Assembly (NCBI GenBank): GCA_021107685.1
Contig: JAIOSH010000215.1
Coordinates: 1 to 13,583 of the forward strand
DNA: 13,583 nt
Direction: 5' to 3'
DNA from: Bacteroidales bacterium
GTDB lineage: Bacteria; Bacteroidota; Bacteroidia; Bacteroidales; SMBSF39
The translations under genes and the position numbers were made by a program. A model generated the notes under the pieces. That model had not been told where the DNA came from. It worked only from the letters and a program-made list of their open reading frames with translations, and did not search any database. This document shows positions 1 to 7,152 of this stretch, piece after piece. Within the stretch, counting starts at the first letter, position 1; every line of letters begins with the position of its first letter.

Positions 1-21
1 ATAATAAAAAGAAAGTATGAT

Positions 22-213
22 ATGAAATATGATAAAGATAAAATTCATCATTTTGTAGAAAAAATAATACCTAAAGGCAAAATTATGACACCAGCTATGG
101 TTTCAGAAGCTATCGGATTAAATTCAACTTCGTATCAGAGATGTGTCGGACAAGAGATATGTAAATGTAAAGCACCTGAAATAAAAGCCCTTTGGGAAAA
201 TATTATTATATAA
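22..213 (+). CDS. Small hypothetical protein, possibly 5'-partial
   Basis: I do not recognise this 63-residue product. It is charged, with a Lys-rich N-terminus (MKYDKDKIHHFVEKI). Its middle segment, KIMTPAMVSEAIGLNSTSY (about residues 20-38), reads like a short helix-turn-helix or winged-helix segment, and two Cys (residues 47 and 49 in ICKCKAP) lie near the end. The fold suggestion is only inference. The frame is open with no stop from base 1 to the ATG at 22, so the true start could lie left of the window and this could be the C-terminus of a larger gene. ATG 22 is used because it is the first in-frame Met; the ATG at 17 is in another frame and hits a stop at once. No Shine-Dalgarno is visible, which is normal in Bacteroidota. 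It is followed by gene-free DNA. Confidence 0.4.
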   Translation: MKYDKDKIHHFVEKIIPKGKIMTPAMVSEAIGLNSTSYQRCVGQEICKCKAPEIKALWENIII

Positions 214-449
214 GTTAACCTATTTTCTAATTGACCCCAATGACACAAGCGGACACATGCGACAGAGGGGCAGGCAGTTTTGTTTTTTTTTAATATACGT
301 TGTAAGGGACTTATTATTATTCCAATAACCAGTTAATTAATGGTTTAAAAAATACGGATAAAGTAATAAATATTCGCAATATAGATGCTAATATATGTTG
401 ATTTATTCGCGGTGGTATTGCAGATATTTTGAAAATAAACAAATTTAAT
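214..449. other. Gene-free stretch between small ORF and barrel gene
   Basis: About 236 bases with no convincing ORF on either strand. It holds a G+C-rich patch at about 233-275 that contrasts with the A+T-rich surroundings, a run of nine T on the plus strand just after it (near 283-291), and a weak hairpin (AACCA 327-331 with TGGTT 341-345). The T-run could help end transcription of the left-hand ORF, but no strong stem immediately precedes it. The hairpin lies downstream of the minus-strand barrel gene but lacks a T-tract in that direction. Confidence 0.5.
242..261. repeat. Two tandem decamers (GACACAAGCG / GACACATGCG) in a G+C-rich patch
   Basis: Two adjacent 10-base units differ at a single base and are followed by a partial third unit beginning ACA. 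CCCC lies just upstream (235-238) and GGGG just downstream (267-270). The patch is much richer in G+C than any other non-coding DNA in the window. It could be a remnant of a mobile-element end (AATTGACCCC-like strings occur at some IS ends), a protein-binding site or a dispersed intergenic repeat. None of these can be decided from one copy. Confidence 0.5.
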
Positions 450-2201
450 TTATAAAGGTTTATCTATAGAAATTCGTTCACCATTTTTATAAATCACAAC
501 AAAAGCATCGGTAATGCCTTTTTCTTTCATCAGGTCGCGATATTTTTCAGCTTCTTTAATGGAAGTAAAATCACCTACTGTATATTTTCTCCATCTTTCA
601 TATTTTTCTTCATTAATATCTTTTTCAACTTTATAAATGTCTTTAAGTGCTTCAGGAGAAACCTTATTATGAAGCAATGCCAGGATTTGCACCCTGTACA
701 TAAGTCCGTTTTCAATATATTTAGTTTTCTTTTCGTACATTTCAGATGGTTTAAGTTCTTTCAATTCGCTTAAAGAATTGAGTCTCACACCATTTCTGAA
801 AACGACTACAAATGCATCCAATACTTTATGGTCAGCGACTATTATTTTTCTGTATTCTTTTGCCTCAGCAAATGTTGCAAATGAACCAACCGAATATCTA
901 TACCAGTTTCCAACAAAATCTTCCCTGATAGAATCTCTTAAATGATATTTATTAGCCAGTCTTTGGAGTGATATTTTAGCTTTATAAGCTGCTCTGACCT
1001 GTACTTTAAATTCAAGTACATCTTTAGGTTCTTCGATTTCCTCGGTAATAACTGTATCAGAAATAACAATCTCCTCTTCAAATCTTTCTTTTTCTACATA
1101 AATATTTCTTTTGAATTTATATTCTTTTCCTGTTTTATCAATATATAATATACTGGTAATTGGAAGATTACCATAAACATCTTCAACTTTTACTCTATAT
1201 GTCATTGTGAATGAGGTATCGGCTGGTAATTCATCCCATATTAAATTAACTGTAAAGTTTTTAAATTCAAATTTAGCATTTTCAAAAACCGTATCTAAAA
1301 CAGTGAATCCGATAGGAAGAATTTGCATTAATTCGCCAAGTCCATCAATTTTATCTTTAATAATTGTAAATTTCATATCAAATTCGCTGTTTGAAACTAA
1401 TTGTTTCGGTAAGTCATATATAAGATCAATTTTTTCGGTAATAAGAGTATCTTCTGTAATTTCTGCAATAATTTCAGACGGCATTTCAATTTTTTCACGC
1501 TTCTTCTTTTTAAATAAATTATATGACAAACCAAGTGAAGCATAAAAGAATGCATCTTTATGAGGACCGCTATCTGTTGCATCCACATCATCAGTATCCA
1601 TGAATCTCAAAACACTCTCAAAATTAATGCTCAATTTTTTGCTTAACCTGAAATTAACTCCCATTCCTATAGGAAAAAATATACTTGACGATCTTTTATC
1701 TTTATCTCCATTGTCTTTATAACCATATCTGTTTATCACTTCACCATTTGAAATTTTTCTGCTTTCGCTTCTGAAATAAAGCATACCAATACCTGCAACA
1801 CCATAAACCGATACTGTTCTTTCATGATTAATTCCAAAAAATATATTACTGAAATTAACACTCGTATTTAATTGATATTCTAAAACATCTGCATTAAAAT
1901 ATGCATCTACTGAATATTTTGAACCTTTCATTTCGGCTTTTAAAACTTGTGCACGAAGAGCAAATATCGGACTAATGTATTTTGCAAGCTGTATCCCATA
2001 TCCGAATTTGGTCTCATCAGAAAGCTTGCTAATAAAATTATTATCCTCTTGCAAATCACAATATGCTTGAGTTAATCCGAAATTAACATTAAAATACCAT
2101 CCATAGTCCCTTGATGACTGTGCATTAAGCAAGAGATTTATATTTAAAAGAATAAATAAAAATAAAAAGGTTCGCAAAAAGGCTTTATATTTATTTTTCA
2201 T
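450..2201 (-). CDS. Outer-membrane beta-barrel protein with Ig/DUF11-like domain and two C-terminal SPOR domains
   Basis: Predicted outer-membrane protein of 583 residues from the chosen start. A signal peptide (basic KNKYK, then a hydrophobic stretch ending LLLNAQ, probable cut after Ala27) leads into a barrel-like region (about 28-235) of alternating aromatic/polar strands such as YGWYFNVNFGLTQAY, ending in ASLGLSYNLF. A basic linker (KKKKREK) follows, then an Ig/DUF11-like beta domain (about 263-372, with LPIGFTVLDT and LIWDELPADTSFTMTY). Two SPOR-like repeats close it (about 397-476 and 502-583), each with VQ near the start, RYSVG or KYTVG in the middle and DAFVV(V/I)(F/Y)(R/K)NG at the end. 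SPOR domains are known to bind denuded peptidoglycan glycan strands, so it may tether barrel to wall. I start at the Met at 2201, not 2258: the longer form puts 19 odd residues before the signal peptide and a -7 promoter element lies between the two starts. No partner gene adjoins it. Confidence 0.8.
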   Translation of the reverse strand: MKNKYKAFLRTFLFLFILLNINLLLNAQSSRDYGWYFNVNFGLTQAYCDLQEDNNFISKLSDETKFGYGIQLAKYISPIFALRAQVLKAEMKGSKYSVDAYFNADVLEYQLNTSVNFSNIFFGINHERTVSVYGVAGIGMLYFRSESRKISNGEVINRYGYKDNGDKDKRSSSIFFPIGMGVNFRLSKKLSINFESVLRFMDTDDVDATDSGPHKDAFFYASLGLSYNLFKKKKREKIEMPSEIIAEITEDTLITEKIDLIYDLPKQLVSNSEFDMKFTIIKDKIDGLGELMQILPIGFTVLDTVFENAKFEFKNFTVNLIWDELPADTSFTMTYRVKVEDVYGNLPITSILYIDKTGKEYKFKRNIYVEKERFEEEIVISDTVITEEIEEPKDVLEFKVQVRAAYKAKISLQRLANKYHLRDSIREDFVGNWYRYSVGSFATFAEAKEYRKIIVADHKVLDAFVVVFRNGVRLNSLSELKELKPSEMYEKKTKYIENGLMYRVQILALLHNKVSPEALKDIYKVEKDINEEKYERWRKYTVGDFTSIKEAEKYRDLMKEKGITDAFVVIYKNGERISIDKPL

Positions 2202-2232
2202 AGCTCGGAAGAATTTTATTACTAAGATGTTA

Positions 2233-2240
2233 CAAATATA
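2233..2240 (-). promoter_or_regulatory. Bacteroidota -7 element TATATTTG for the barrel-SPOR gene
   Basis: Read on the minus strand this is TATATTTG, a full match to TAnnTTTG. It lies about 31 bases upstream of the Met at 2201, implying a short leader of roughly 25 bases. No TTG is found at the expected -33 distance, so only half the promoter is supported. Confidence 0.45.
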
Positions 2241-2474
2241 ACATACATATTTACTCATTTTAATATAAAAAACATAAAGTAATTAACAATTGATTGTTTA
2301 TAAAATCTATATGTTTTTTGTTAAAAAAAAATGCAAGAAATGATTTTATAATTTATGCCGGGAGTATTTAATCTGTTTGTTTTCATTATGATACAAGTTG
2401 CGGAAATTTATATAATTATTTATATTTATTAAAAAAAATATATTTAATGAGTACCTTTTTGTTATGTAATTTTT

Positions 2475-2482
2475 TAGCTTTG
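2475..2482 (+). promoter_or_regulatory. pdxJ: Bacteroidota -7 element TAGCTTTG for pdxJ
   Basis: TAGCTTTG matches TAnnTTTG exactly and ends 21 bases before the pdxJ ATG, giving an expected leader of about 15 bases. A TTG occurs at 2459-2461, but only 13 bases upstream, too close for the usual spacing of about 19. The 245-base region from 2259 to 2503 is a shared divergent promoter region; I see nothing else in it beyond A/T runs. Confidence 0.45.
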
Positions 2483-2503
2483 TAAAAAATTAAAAAAGAT
2501 TTT

Positions 2504-3220
2504 ATGACAAATTTGAGTGTTAACATAAACAAAATAGCAACCCTGCGAAATGCAAGAGGTGGTAATATTCCTGATATACTAAAAACAGCAACAGATTGTG
2601 AAAAATTTGGGGCACAGGGAATAACAGTGCATCCTCGTCCGGATGAAAGACATATAAGGTATCAGGATGTTAGAGAGTTAGAACCATTTATTACAACCGA
2701 ATTTAATATTGAAGGTTATCCTTCTGAAAATTTTATTGACCTTGTAATTTCTGTTAAACCAACACAAGTAACACTTGTACCTGATTCCCCGGATGTCCTA
2801 ACTTCAAATGCAGGGTGGGATACTATTAAAAATGAGACTTTTTTAAAAGAAGTCATTTCGGAATTTAAGAGAAATGGTATCAGAACTTCAATTTTTATTG
2901 AAACCTATTCTGATATGATTAAAAAAGCAGTTGAAACAGGTACAGACAGAATAGAATTATATACCGAGAGTTATGCTTTAAATTTTTCCAAGAATAAAGA
3001 ATTTGCCATTAAACCGTTTATTGAAGCTGCCGAAATAGCAAATGAAGCAGGATTAGGTATAAACGCAGGACATGACCTTAATTTAAAAAATTTAAAATAT
3101 TTCTCTCAAAATATAAAAGGATTGCTTGAAGTTTCAATTGGACATGCTTTAATTTCCGATGCATTGTATTACGGACTTGAAAATACAATTCAGTTGTATT
3201 TAAGGCAGCTAAAAATTTAA
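2504..3220 (+). CDS. pdxJ: Pyridoxine 5'-phosphate synthase PdxJ
   Basis: Catalyses the last step of DXP-dependent vitamin B6 synthesis in the cytoplasm: ring closure of 3-amino-2-oxopropyl phosphate with 1-deoxy-D-xylulose 5-phosphate to give pyridoxine 5'-phosphate. The 238 residues match the family's usual length of about 240. Visible motifs: VNINKIATLRNARGG (residues 6-20), ITVHPRPDERHI (40-51, with the catalytic-type His43 and Arg45), FNIEGYPS (Glu70, equivalent to the general acid/base Glu), and NAGHDLN with His190 near the end, then SIGHALISDAL. Where E. coli has Asp-His after VNI this protein has Asn-Lys, which I believe is usual in Bacteroidota. ATG 2504 places the conserved VNI at residue 6, as expected. 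Its 3' end converges on the ligase-like gene with only 11 bases between stop codons. No other B6 gene is in the window. Confidence 0.97.
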   Translation: MTNLSVNINKIATLRNARGGNIPDILKTATDCEKFGAQGITVHPRPDERHIRYQDVRELEPFITTEFNIEGYPSENFIDLVISVKPTQVTLVPDSPDVLTSNAGWDTIKNETFLKEVISEFKRNGIRTSIFIETYSDMIKKAVETGTDRIELYTESYALNFSKNKEFAIKPFIEAAEIANEAGLGINAGHDLNLKNLKYFSQNIKGLLEVSIGHALISDALYYGLENTIQLYLRQLKI

Positions 3221-3231
3221 ATCAATACAAT

Positions 3232-4530
3232 TTATTTTGGATTTATAGTTTTACTTATGTAAAATAAAAATGAGTTGAAAAAAGCATAGTAGATCACTCC
3301 TGCCTGTGTCTCAAACATAGACTCAACCAATAAGTTAAAAATCATAATAATTAAAAAAACTATATATATATAATCTGTTTGTTTAATAGCATAAATCAGA
3401 GGTAATAAAAGAATTAATGCCAATACTAAAAATCCAAAAAGTCCTAAAGTAATAAATGTTTGTAAATATTGATTATGAGCATTTAATTTTTTTTCAATTG
3501 CCAATTGAATTTTATTATCATTATATTTTTCTATCAAAGCATCCTTTACATCGCCTGTCCCTACTCCAAAAAAAATGTTGTTTTTCATTATTTCAAGTGA
3601 TGATCTCCATATTAAAATTCGTTCACCGGTACCTTCATTTGTATCTTTCAGAATGGTATCAGATTTTTGTAAAATTTTTCCTGCGGTTTCCAAACGTTGT
3701 GCAGGATACGGTAAAACTTTCAAAAAAATAAAAATACAGCTTAAAAAAAGCATTAAAATAAATCCTATTATAAAACTGCTCTTTTTTATAAATACATAAA
3801 TTACAGAAACAATTAAAAGGATTATCAAACTTATTATACCTGCTTTGGAACTTAAAAGAATAATAAATAATTGAAAATAGAGGATTAATATGATGAATAA
3901 TACTATTTTCAGCTTAGATAAGTCGTGATAATTTTTCCATAAATTATAAATTAACAGTGCAATAGAAAAATTTAAATACATAGCAAAGTATGACGGATGA
4001 TGAAAAAAGGGCAATCTGGAATAATAAAATTCGTGCAATGAACCCGATTGATAAAAATTATATATAGCATTTCCAAATGAAACTAATGTTCCAACCAAAC
4101 AACCTGCAATAAATCCGGCAAATAAATATTTTATTTTTCTTTTTGTCAAAAAAACATCGTCAATTGTAGAAAATATTAAAGGAAAAATTAACAGAGAGAG
4201 TTTTACTTCAATATCAAAAAAAGCATATTGAAAATTAGAAGAATAAATTAAACCTATTAAATAAATAAGGTAAATTGATGAAAATAATAAAATATAAAAT
4301 CTGTACCGGTTATTAATAATAAGTTGAAATTTGTATTTGTATTTTCCTTCTATCAGCCAATTTAAAACAAGTAAGGCTATTATAAAAGGTACTACTTTTT
4401 TATACAAAGGCATAAAAAAGACCAATAAAAGAAATAAATAATAGTAAGTATTATTAGCTAATTTTTTTGCTAAGCTTTTAACTGCACTGGTTTTGCTATT
4501 TCCCACATATCCAATAAGATAGGTTTTCAT
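3232..4530 (-). CDS. O-antigen ligase / Wzy_C family polytopic membrane protein
   Basis: A 432-residue inner-membrane protein with about 10-12 hydrophobic segments. It carries the Wzy_C (O-antigen ligase/polymerase) signature: LLSSKAGI (about 226-232), a large hydrophilic loop (about 272-350) containing GTGERILIWRSSLEI (Arg304) and FFGVGTGD, then KLNAHNQYLQTFITLGLFGFL (His352). In WaaL-type ligases the periplasmic loop's conserved Arg and His are needed to move undecaprenyl-diphosphate-linked glycan to its acceptor. The same fold also serves polymerases and protein O-oligosaccharyltransferases, so the acceptor cannot be named. It is transcribed opposite to the wzx-led group, sharing a 110-base divergent region with wzx, and converges on pdxJ. 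Since a separate Wzy-like protein is nearby, ligase is the likelier role. The start at 4530 precedes a short basic tail and the first membrane helix at residue 30. Confidence 0.85.
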   Translation of the reverse strand: MKTYLIGYVGNSKTSAVKSLAKKLANNTYYYLFLLLVFFMPLYKKVVPFIIALLVLNWLIEGKYKYKFQLIINNRYRFYILLFSSIYLIYLIGLIYSSNFQYAFFDIEVKLSLLIFPLIFSTIDDVFLTKRKIKYLFAGFIAGCLVGTLVSFGNAIYNFYQSGSLHEFYYSRLPFFHHPSYFAMYLNFSIALLIYNLWKNYHDLSKLKIVLFIILILYFQLFIILLSSKAGIISLIILLIVSVIYVFIKKSSFIIGFILMLFLSCIFIFLKVLPYPAQRLETAGKILQKSDTILKDTNEGTGERILIWRSSLEIMKNNIFFGVGTGDVKDALIEKYNDNKIQLAIEKKLNAHNQYLQTFITLGLFGFLVLALILLLPLIYAIKQTDYIYIVFLIIMIFNLLVESMFETQAGVIYYAFFNSFLFYISKTINPK

Positions 4531-4601
4531 AATATTTTAAATTGTTGATAAAATTATGAAAATTATAATAAAATAAACTCTTTTACGATAATAATTAAAA
4601 T

Positions 4602-4609
4602 TACATTCG
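4602..4609 (+). promoter_or_regulatory. Possible degenerate -7 element (TACATTCG) for the wzx-led group
   Basis: In the 110-base divergent region between the ligase-like gene and wzx, TACATTCG differs from TAnnTTTG at one base and would give a leader of about 25 bases. No matching TTG is seen upstream, and I found no clear -7 element for the minus-strand gene. Weak support in such A+T-rich DNA. Confidence 0.25.
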
Positions 4610-4640
4610 TTTTTTATTTTAAGAATATCCAATTATCCTA

Positions 4641-5909
4641 ATGACAAAAAAAGAAATTTTTAGTTCCGAATTTCTAAGAAATATATTAACCCTAATTTCA
4701 GGAACAGCCATAGCACAGCTAATACCTGTTGCAATGCAATTAATTCTAAGACGAATTTATACTCCTGAAGTTTTTGGTGCTTTTGCAGTTTATATGAGCT
4801 TAGTGGGTATTTTGGTTGTTGTTTCAACTTTAAGATACGAAATGGCAATAGTTTTACCCGAAAAAGATAAAGATGCTACAAATATTGTCGGGTTATCCAT
4901 TTTTATTTCTGTTAGTATTAATGTAATTTTTTTCCTAATACTTCTTATATTCAAAGAGCAAATTATTAAACTCCTCGACTTTCCTGTTGAATATTCTTAT
5001 TGGTTATATTTAATTCCTTTAAGCACATTGTTGTTAAGCACCTATCAAGCGTTGAATTATTGGTTAATCAGAAAAAAAGCATTTAAGGCATCATCAATAA
5101 ATAAAATATCACGAAGAAGTGCAGAAGGTATTATCCAGGCAAGTATGGGATTTTTGAAAAAGCCATTAGGTTTGGCTTTGGGCGACATAATAGGAAATCT
5201 GGCAAACAATATTTCGGGCTTAATTCAGCTTAAAAAAAACGATTTTAAATTTTCAAACATTAATTTTGTAACTATAAAATATGTTGCAAAAAGATATATT
5301 GAATTCCCCAAATATCAAGCATTTCCTTATTTGTTAAACACTATCAGTTTATTATTTCCGGTTTTGATTATCAACAGGATTTACTCCGAAGATATAACAG
5401 GATATTTTGACCTAAGTAGAATGGTTTTAGCTTTACCCCTTTCATTAATAACAATGTCAATTTCACAGGTTTTATTTCAAAAAATAAGCGAAAAAAGAAA
5501 TAAAGGCGAAAAAATTCTGAAAGATATTTTAAACACATCAAAAACTTTAGCCCTGCTGACTATTCCGGCAATAATTATTTTATATTTCTGGGGAACTGAA
5601 CTTTTTGGTTTTGTTTTTGGCAAAACATGGGAAATATCGGGTGATTACACAAGCATTTTGGTTTTTTCCTATTCTATTAAATTTATTGTTTCACCAATAA
5701 GTATTGTTTTTCCTGCACTTGAAAAAATAAAAATTGGGGCTATCTGGCAAATATTCTATTTTTGTACTATAATAATATTAGTATTTTTGCCGGAAATAGC
5801 CATTAAAGACTTTTTATTTATTTATGTAGGAATTGAATTAATTGCTTATGCAATTTATTTTTTTATGATTTATAAAGTAACACAAAATTATGATAAAAGT
5901 CTTAACTAA
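4641..5909 (+). CDS. wzx: Wzx-type lipid-linked oligosaccharide flippase
   Basis: A 422-residue inner-membrane protein of the polysaccharide-synthesis flippase family (MOP/MVF superfamily), which moves undecaprenyl-diphosphate-linked repeat units from the cytoplasmic to the periplasmic face. The N-terminus is characteristic: LRNILTLISGTAIAQLIPVAMQ, then LILRRIYTPEVFGAFAVYMSLVG, followed by LRYEMAIVLPEKDKDA (about residues 64-79). About 12 hydrophobic segments can be counted, with basic cytoplasmic loops such as YWLIRKKAFKASSINKISRR between them. Length is normal. The ATG at 4641 lies just before the family's usual amphipathic N-terminus. It leads a plus-strand group, overlaps the next gene by 20 bases, and is divergent from the ligase-like gene. 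Flippase rather than polymerase is well supported; the exact glycan is not inferable. Confidence 0.9.
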   Translation: MTKKEIFSSEFLRNILTLISGTAIAQLIPVAMQLILRRIYTPEVFGAFAVYMSLVGILVVVSTLRYEMAIVLPEKDKDATNIVGLSIFISVSINVIFFLILLIFKEQIIKLLDFPVEYSYWLYLIPLSTLLLSTYQALNYWLIRKKAFKASSINKISRRSAEGIIQASMGFLKKPLGLALGDIIGNLANNISGLIQLKKNDFKFSNINFVTIKYVAKRYIEFPKYQAFPYLLNTISLLFPVLIINRIYSEDITGYFDLSRMVLALPLSLITMSISQVLFQKISEKRNKGEKILKDILNTSKTLALLTIPAIIILYFWGTELFGFVFGKTWEISGDYTSILVFSYSIKFIVSPISIVFPALEKIKIGAIWQIFYFCTIIILVFLPEIAIKDFLFIYVGIELIAYAIYFFMIYKVTQNYDKSLN

Positions 5910-7146
5910 AAATTTCAAAAGCTGGATTGAAAACAACTCTCTCATATCGCTATATTTAGTAATGTCGGTATTTATTATTATTGGTGTTATTGTTGATTCC
6001 GGTTCAGTTTTTCTACATTATTTGGCAATTTACTATTCTGCATTTCTAATATTTTATTTTGGGTTTAAACTTTTAAATAGAAGACTTTATAAACTTTCAA
6101 AATGGAAGTATAAATTAACAATACCCCAATTACCACCGAGTAAAAATATTTCTTATTATGTTATAGGATTAGTTTTTATCAGCATTGTTTTCCATTATAT
6201 TTACATTGGCTTTATTCCAGTCATAAAAGCATGGTTATCACATAATTATTTTGACATTGTTTGGATAAGAAGAAATATTACCGACGAATCAAACACGTTT
6301 TGGAATTATTACAGCAAATTTATTTTAAAAGCAATTTTGCCTTTTTTTATCCTTTTTCTGTATTTCAGAAAGGAAAACAAACTGTTAATTCTAACAACAA
6401 TATTTTCATTTTTTTATGCATTATCCTTAATGCAAAAGAGCTATTTTGTTACATTGTTTATTCCAATTCTCATTTATTGTCTTCTTAATAAAAAATGGGT
6501 TAATAGTTTAGGTTATTTCGCAATCCCGATTACCGGAATATTATTATTAGTAATTGTTACAAATCCAAATATGAGGACAAAGGATAAAACAATAACAAGC
6601 ATTCAACAAACACCAAATTCAGTTTCTCAACCCGACCATAATTACCAACCTGTTAAAGGAAGTAAAATCAAAAAAATAGCTGAGACACTATCAAACAGAA
6701 TTTTTTTAATTCCGGGGAAAATGGTATCTGATTGGTTTAAGCACATTCCCCATGACCTTCCATATCTTAAAGGTTGTGGTTACAGGTTCTTGAAACCATT
6801 TACTAATTGCTATAAAAATTACCAACTTGAACTATATGAAATTGTTTATCCTCAAAGCTATAACAAAGGTTTTAAAGGAAGTCTTAATACTTCAAGTTTT
6901 ATGTATGATTTTGCAAATTTTGGTATAATTGGCTTATTAATTTCAGCACTAATTCTTGGCTTTATTATTTCTTTTATTGAAGTAATTTTCGTTGACAATA
7001 TTATTTTAAAATTTTCAATAAATGCATTCTATATTTTAATGTTAAGTTCATCAGCAATTTCAACCTTATTGTTTTCCGGTGGATGGGCATTAATGATAAT
7101 TTTATTTGGTGTTTTCAGAAAGAATCTATTAATAAGCAACATTTAA
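5890..7146 (+). CDS. wzy: Wzy-like O-antigen/repeat-unit polymerase
   Basis: A 418-residue polytopic membrane protein resembling the oligosaccharide repeat-unit polymerase family, which joins flipped repeat units in the periplasm. Evidence is the topology and position: about 10 or more hydrophobic helices; the segment WIRRNITDESNTFWNYYSKFILKAILPFF (about 125-153); then one long hydrophilic loop (about 230-340) rich in Asn, Lys and Pro. The loop is followed by LNTSSFMYDFANFGIIGLLISALILGF, a small-residue/DFG-like pattern common near the end of Wzy proteins. Polymerase sequences diverge greatly, so family assignment rests partly on the Wzx neighbour. The start at 5890 lies inside the end of wzx, with a 20-base overlap indicating translational coupling. 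The next glycosyltransferase follows after 6 bases. It differs from the Wzy_C protein at 3232-4530, so the locus holds two distinct polymerase/ligase-type proteins. Confidence 0.75.
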   Translation: MIKVLTKNFKSWIENNSLISLYLVMSVFIIIGVIVDSGSVFLHYLAIYYSAFLIFYFGFKLLNRRLYKLSKWKYKLTIPQLPPSKNISYYVIGLVFISIVFHYIYIGFIPVIKAWLSHNYFDIVWIRRNITDESNTFWNYYSKFILKAILPFFILFLYFRKENKLLILTTIFSFFYALSLMQKSYFVTLFIPILIYCLLNKKWVNSLGYFAIPITGILLLVIVTNPNMRTKDKTITSIQQTPNSVSQPDHNYQPVKGSKIKKIAETLSNRIFLIPGKMVSDWFKHIPHDLPYLKGCGYRFLKPFTNCYKNYQLELYEIVYPQSYNKGFKGSLNTSSFMYDFANFGIIGLLISALILGFIISFIEVIFVDNIILKFSINAFYILMLSSSAISTLLFSGGWALMIILFGVFRKNLLISNI

Positions 7147-7152
7147 TTCTAT

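Noticed and set aside
1207..1545. 112-codon plus-strand ORF opposite the barrel-SPOR gene
   Set aside because: It lies wholly antisense to a well-supported gene, and its product is low-complexity (Ser/Ile-rich) with no recognisable domain.
3181..3201. AAATACAA / TTGTATTT hairpin at the end of pdxJ
   Set aside because: It lies inside conserved pdxJ codons and is not followed by a T-tract on either strand, so a terminator call is not supported.
3359..3372. TA dinucleotide run
   Set aside because: It is within the ligase-like coding sequence and encodes an ordinary Tyr/Ile membrane segment.
3456..3799. Plus-strand ORFs opposite the ligase-like gene
   Set aside because: They are antisense to the Wzy_C signature region, where the real coding frame is clear; no motifs are seen in them.
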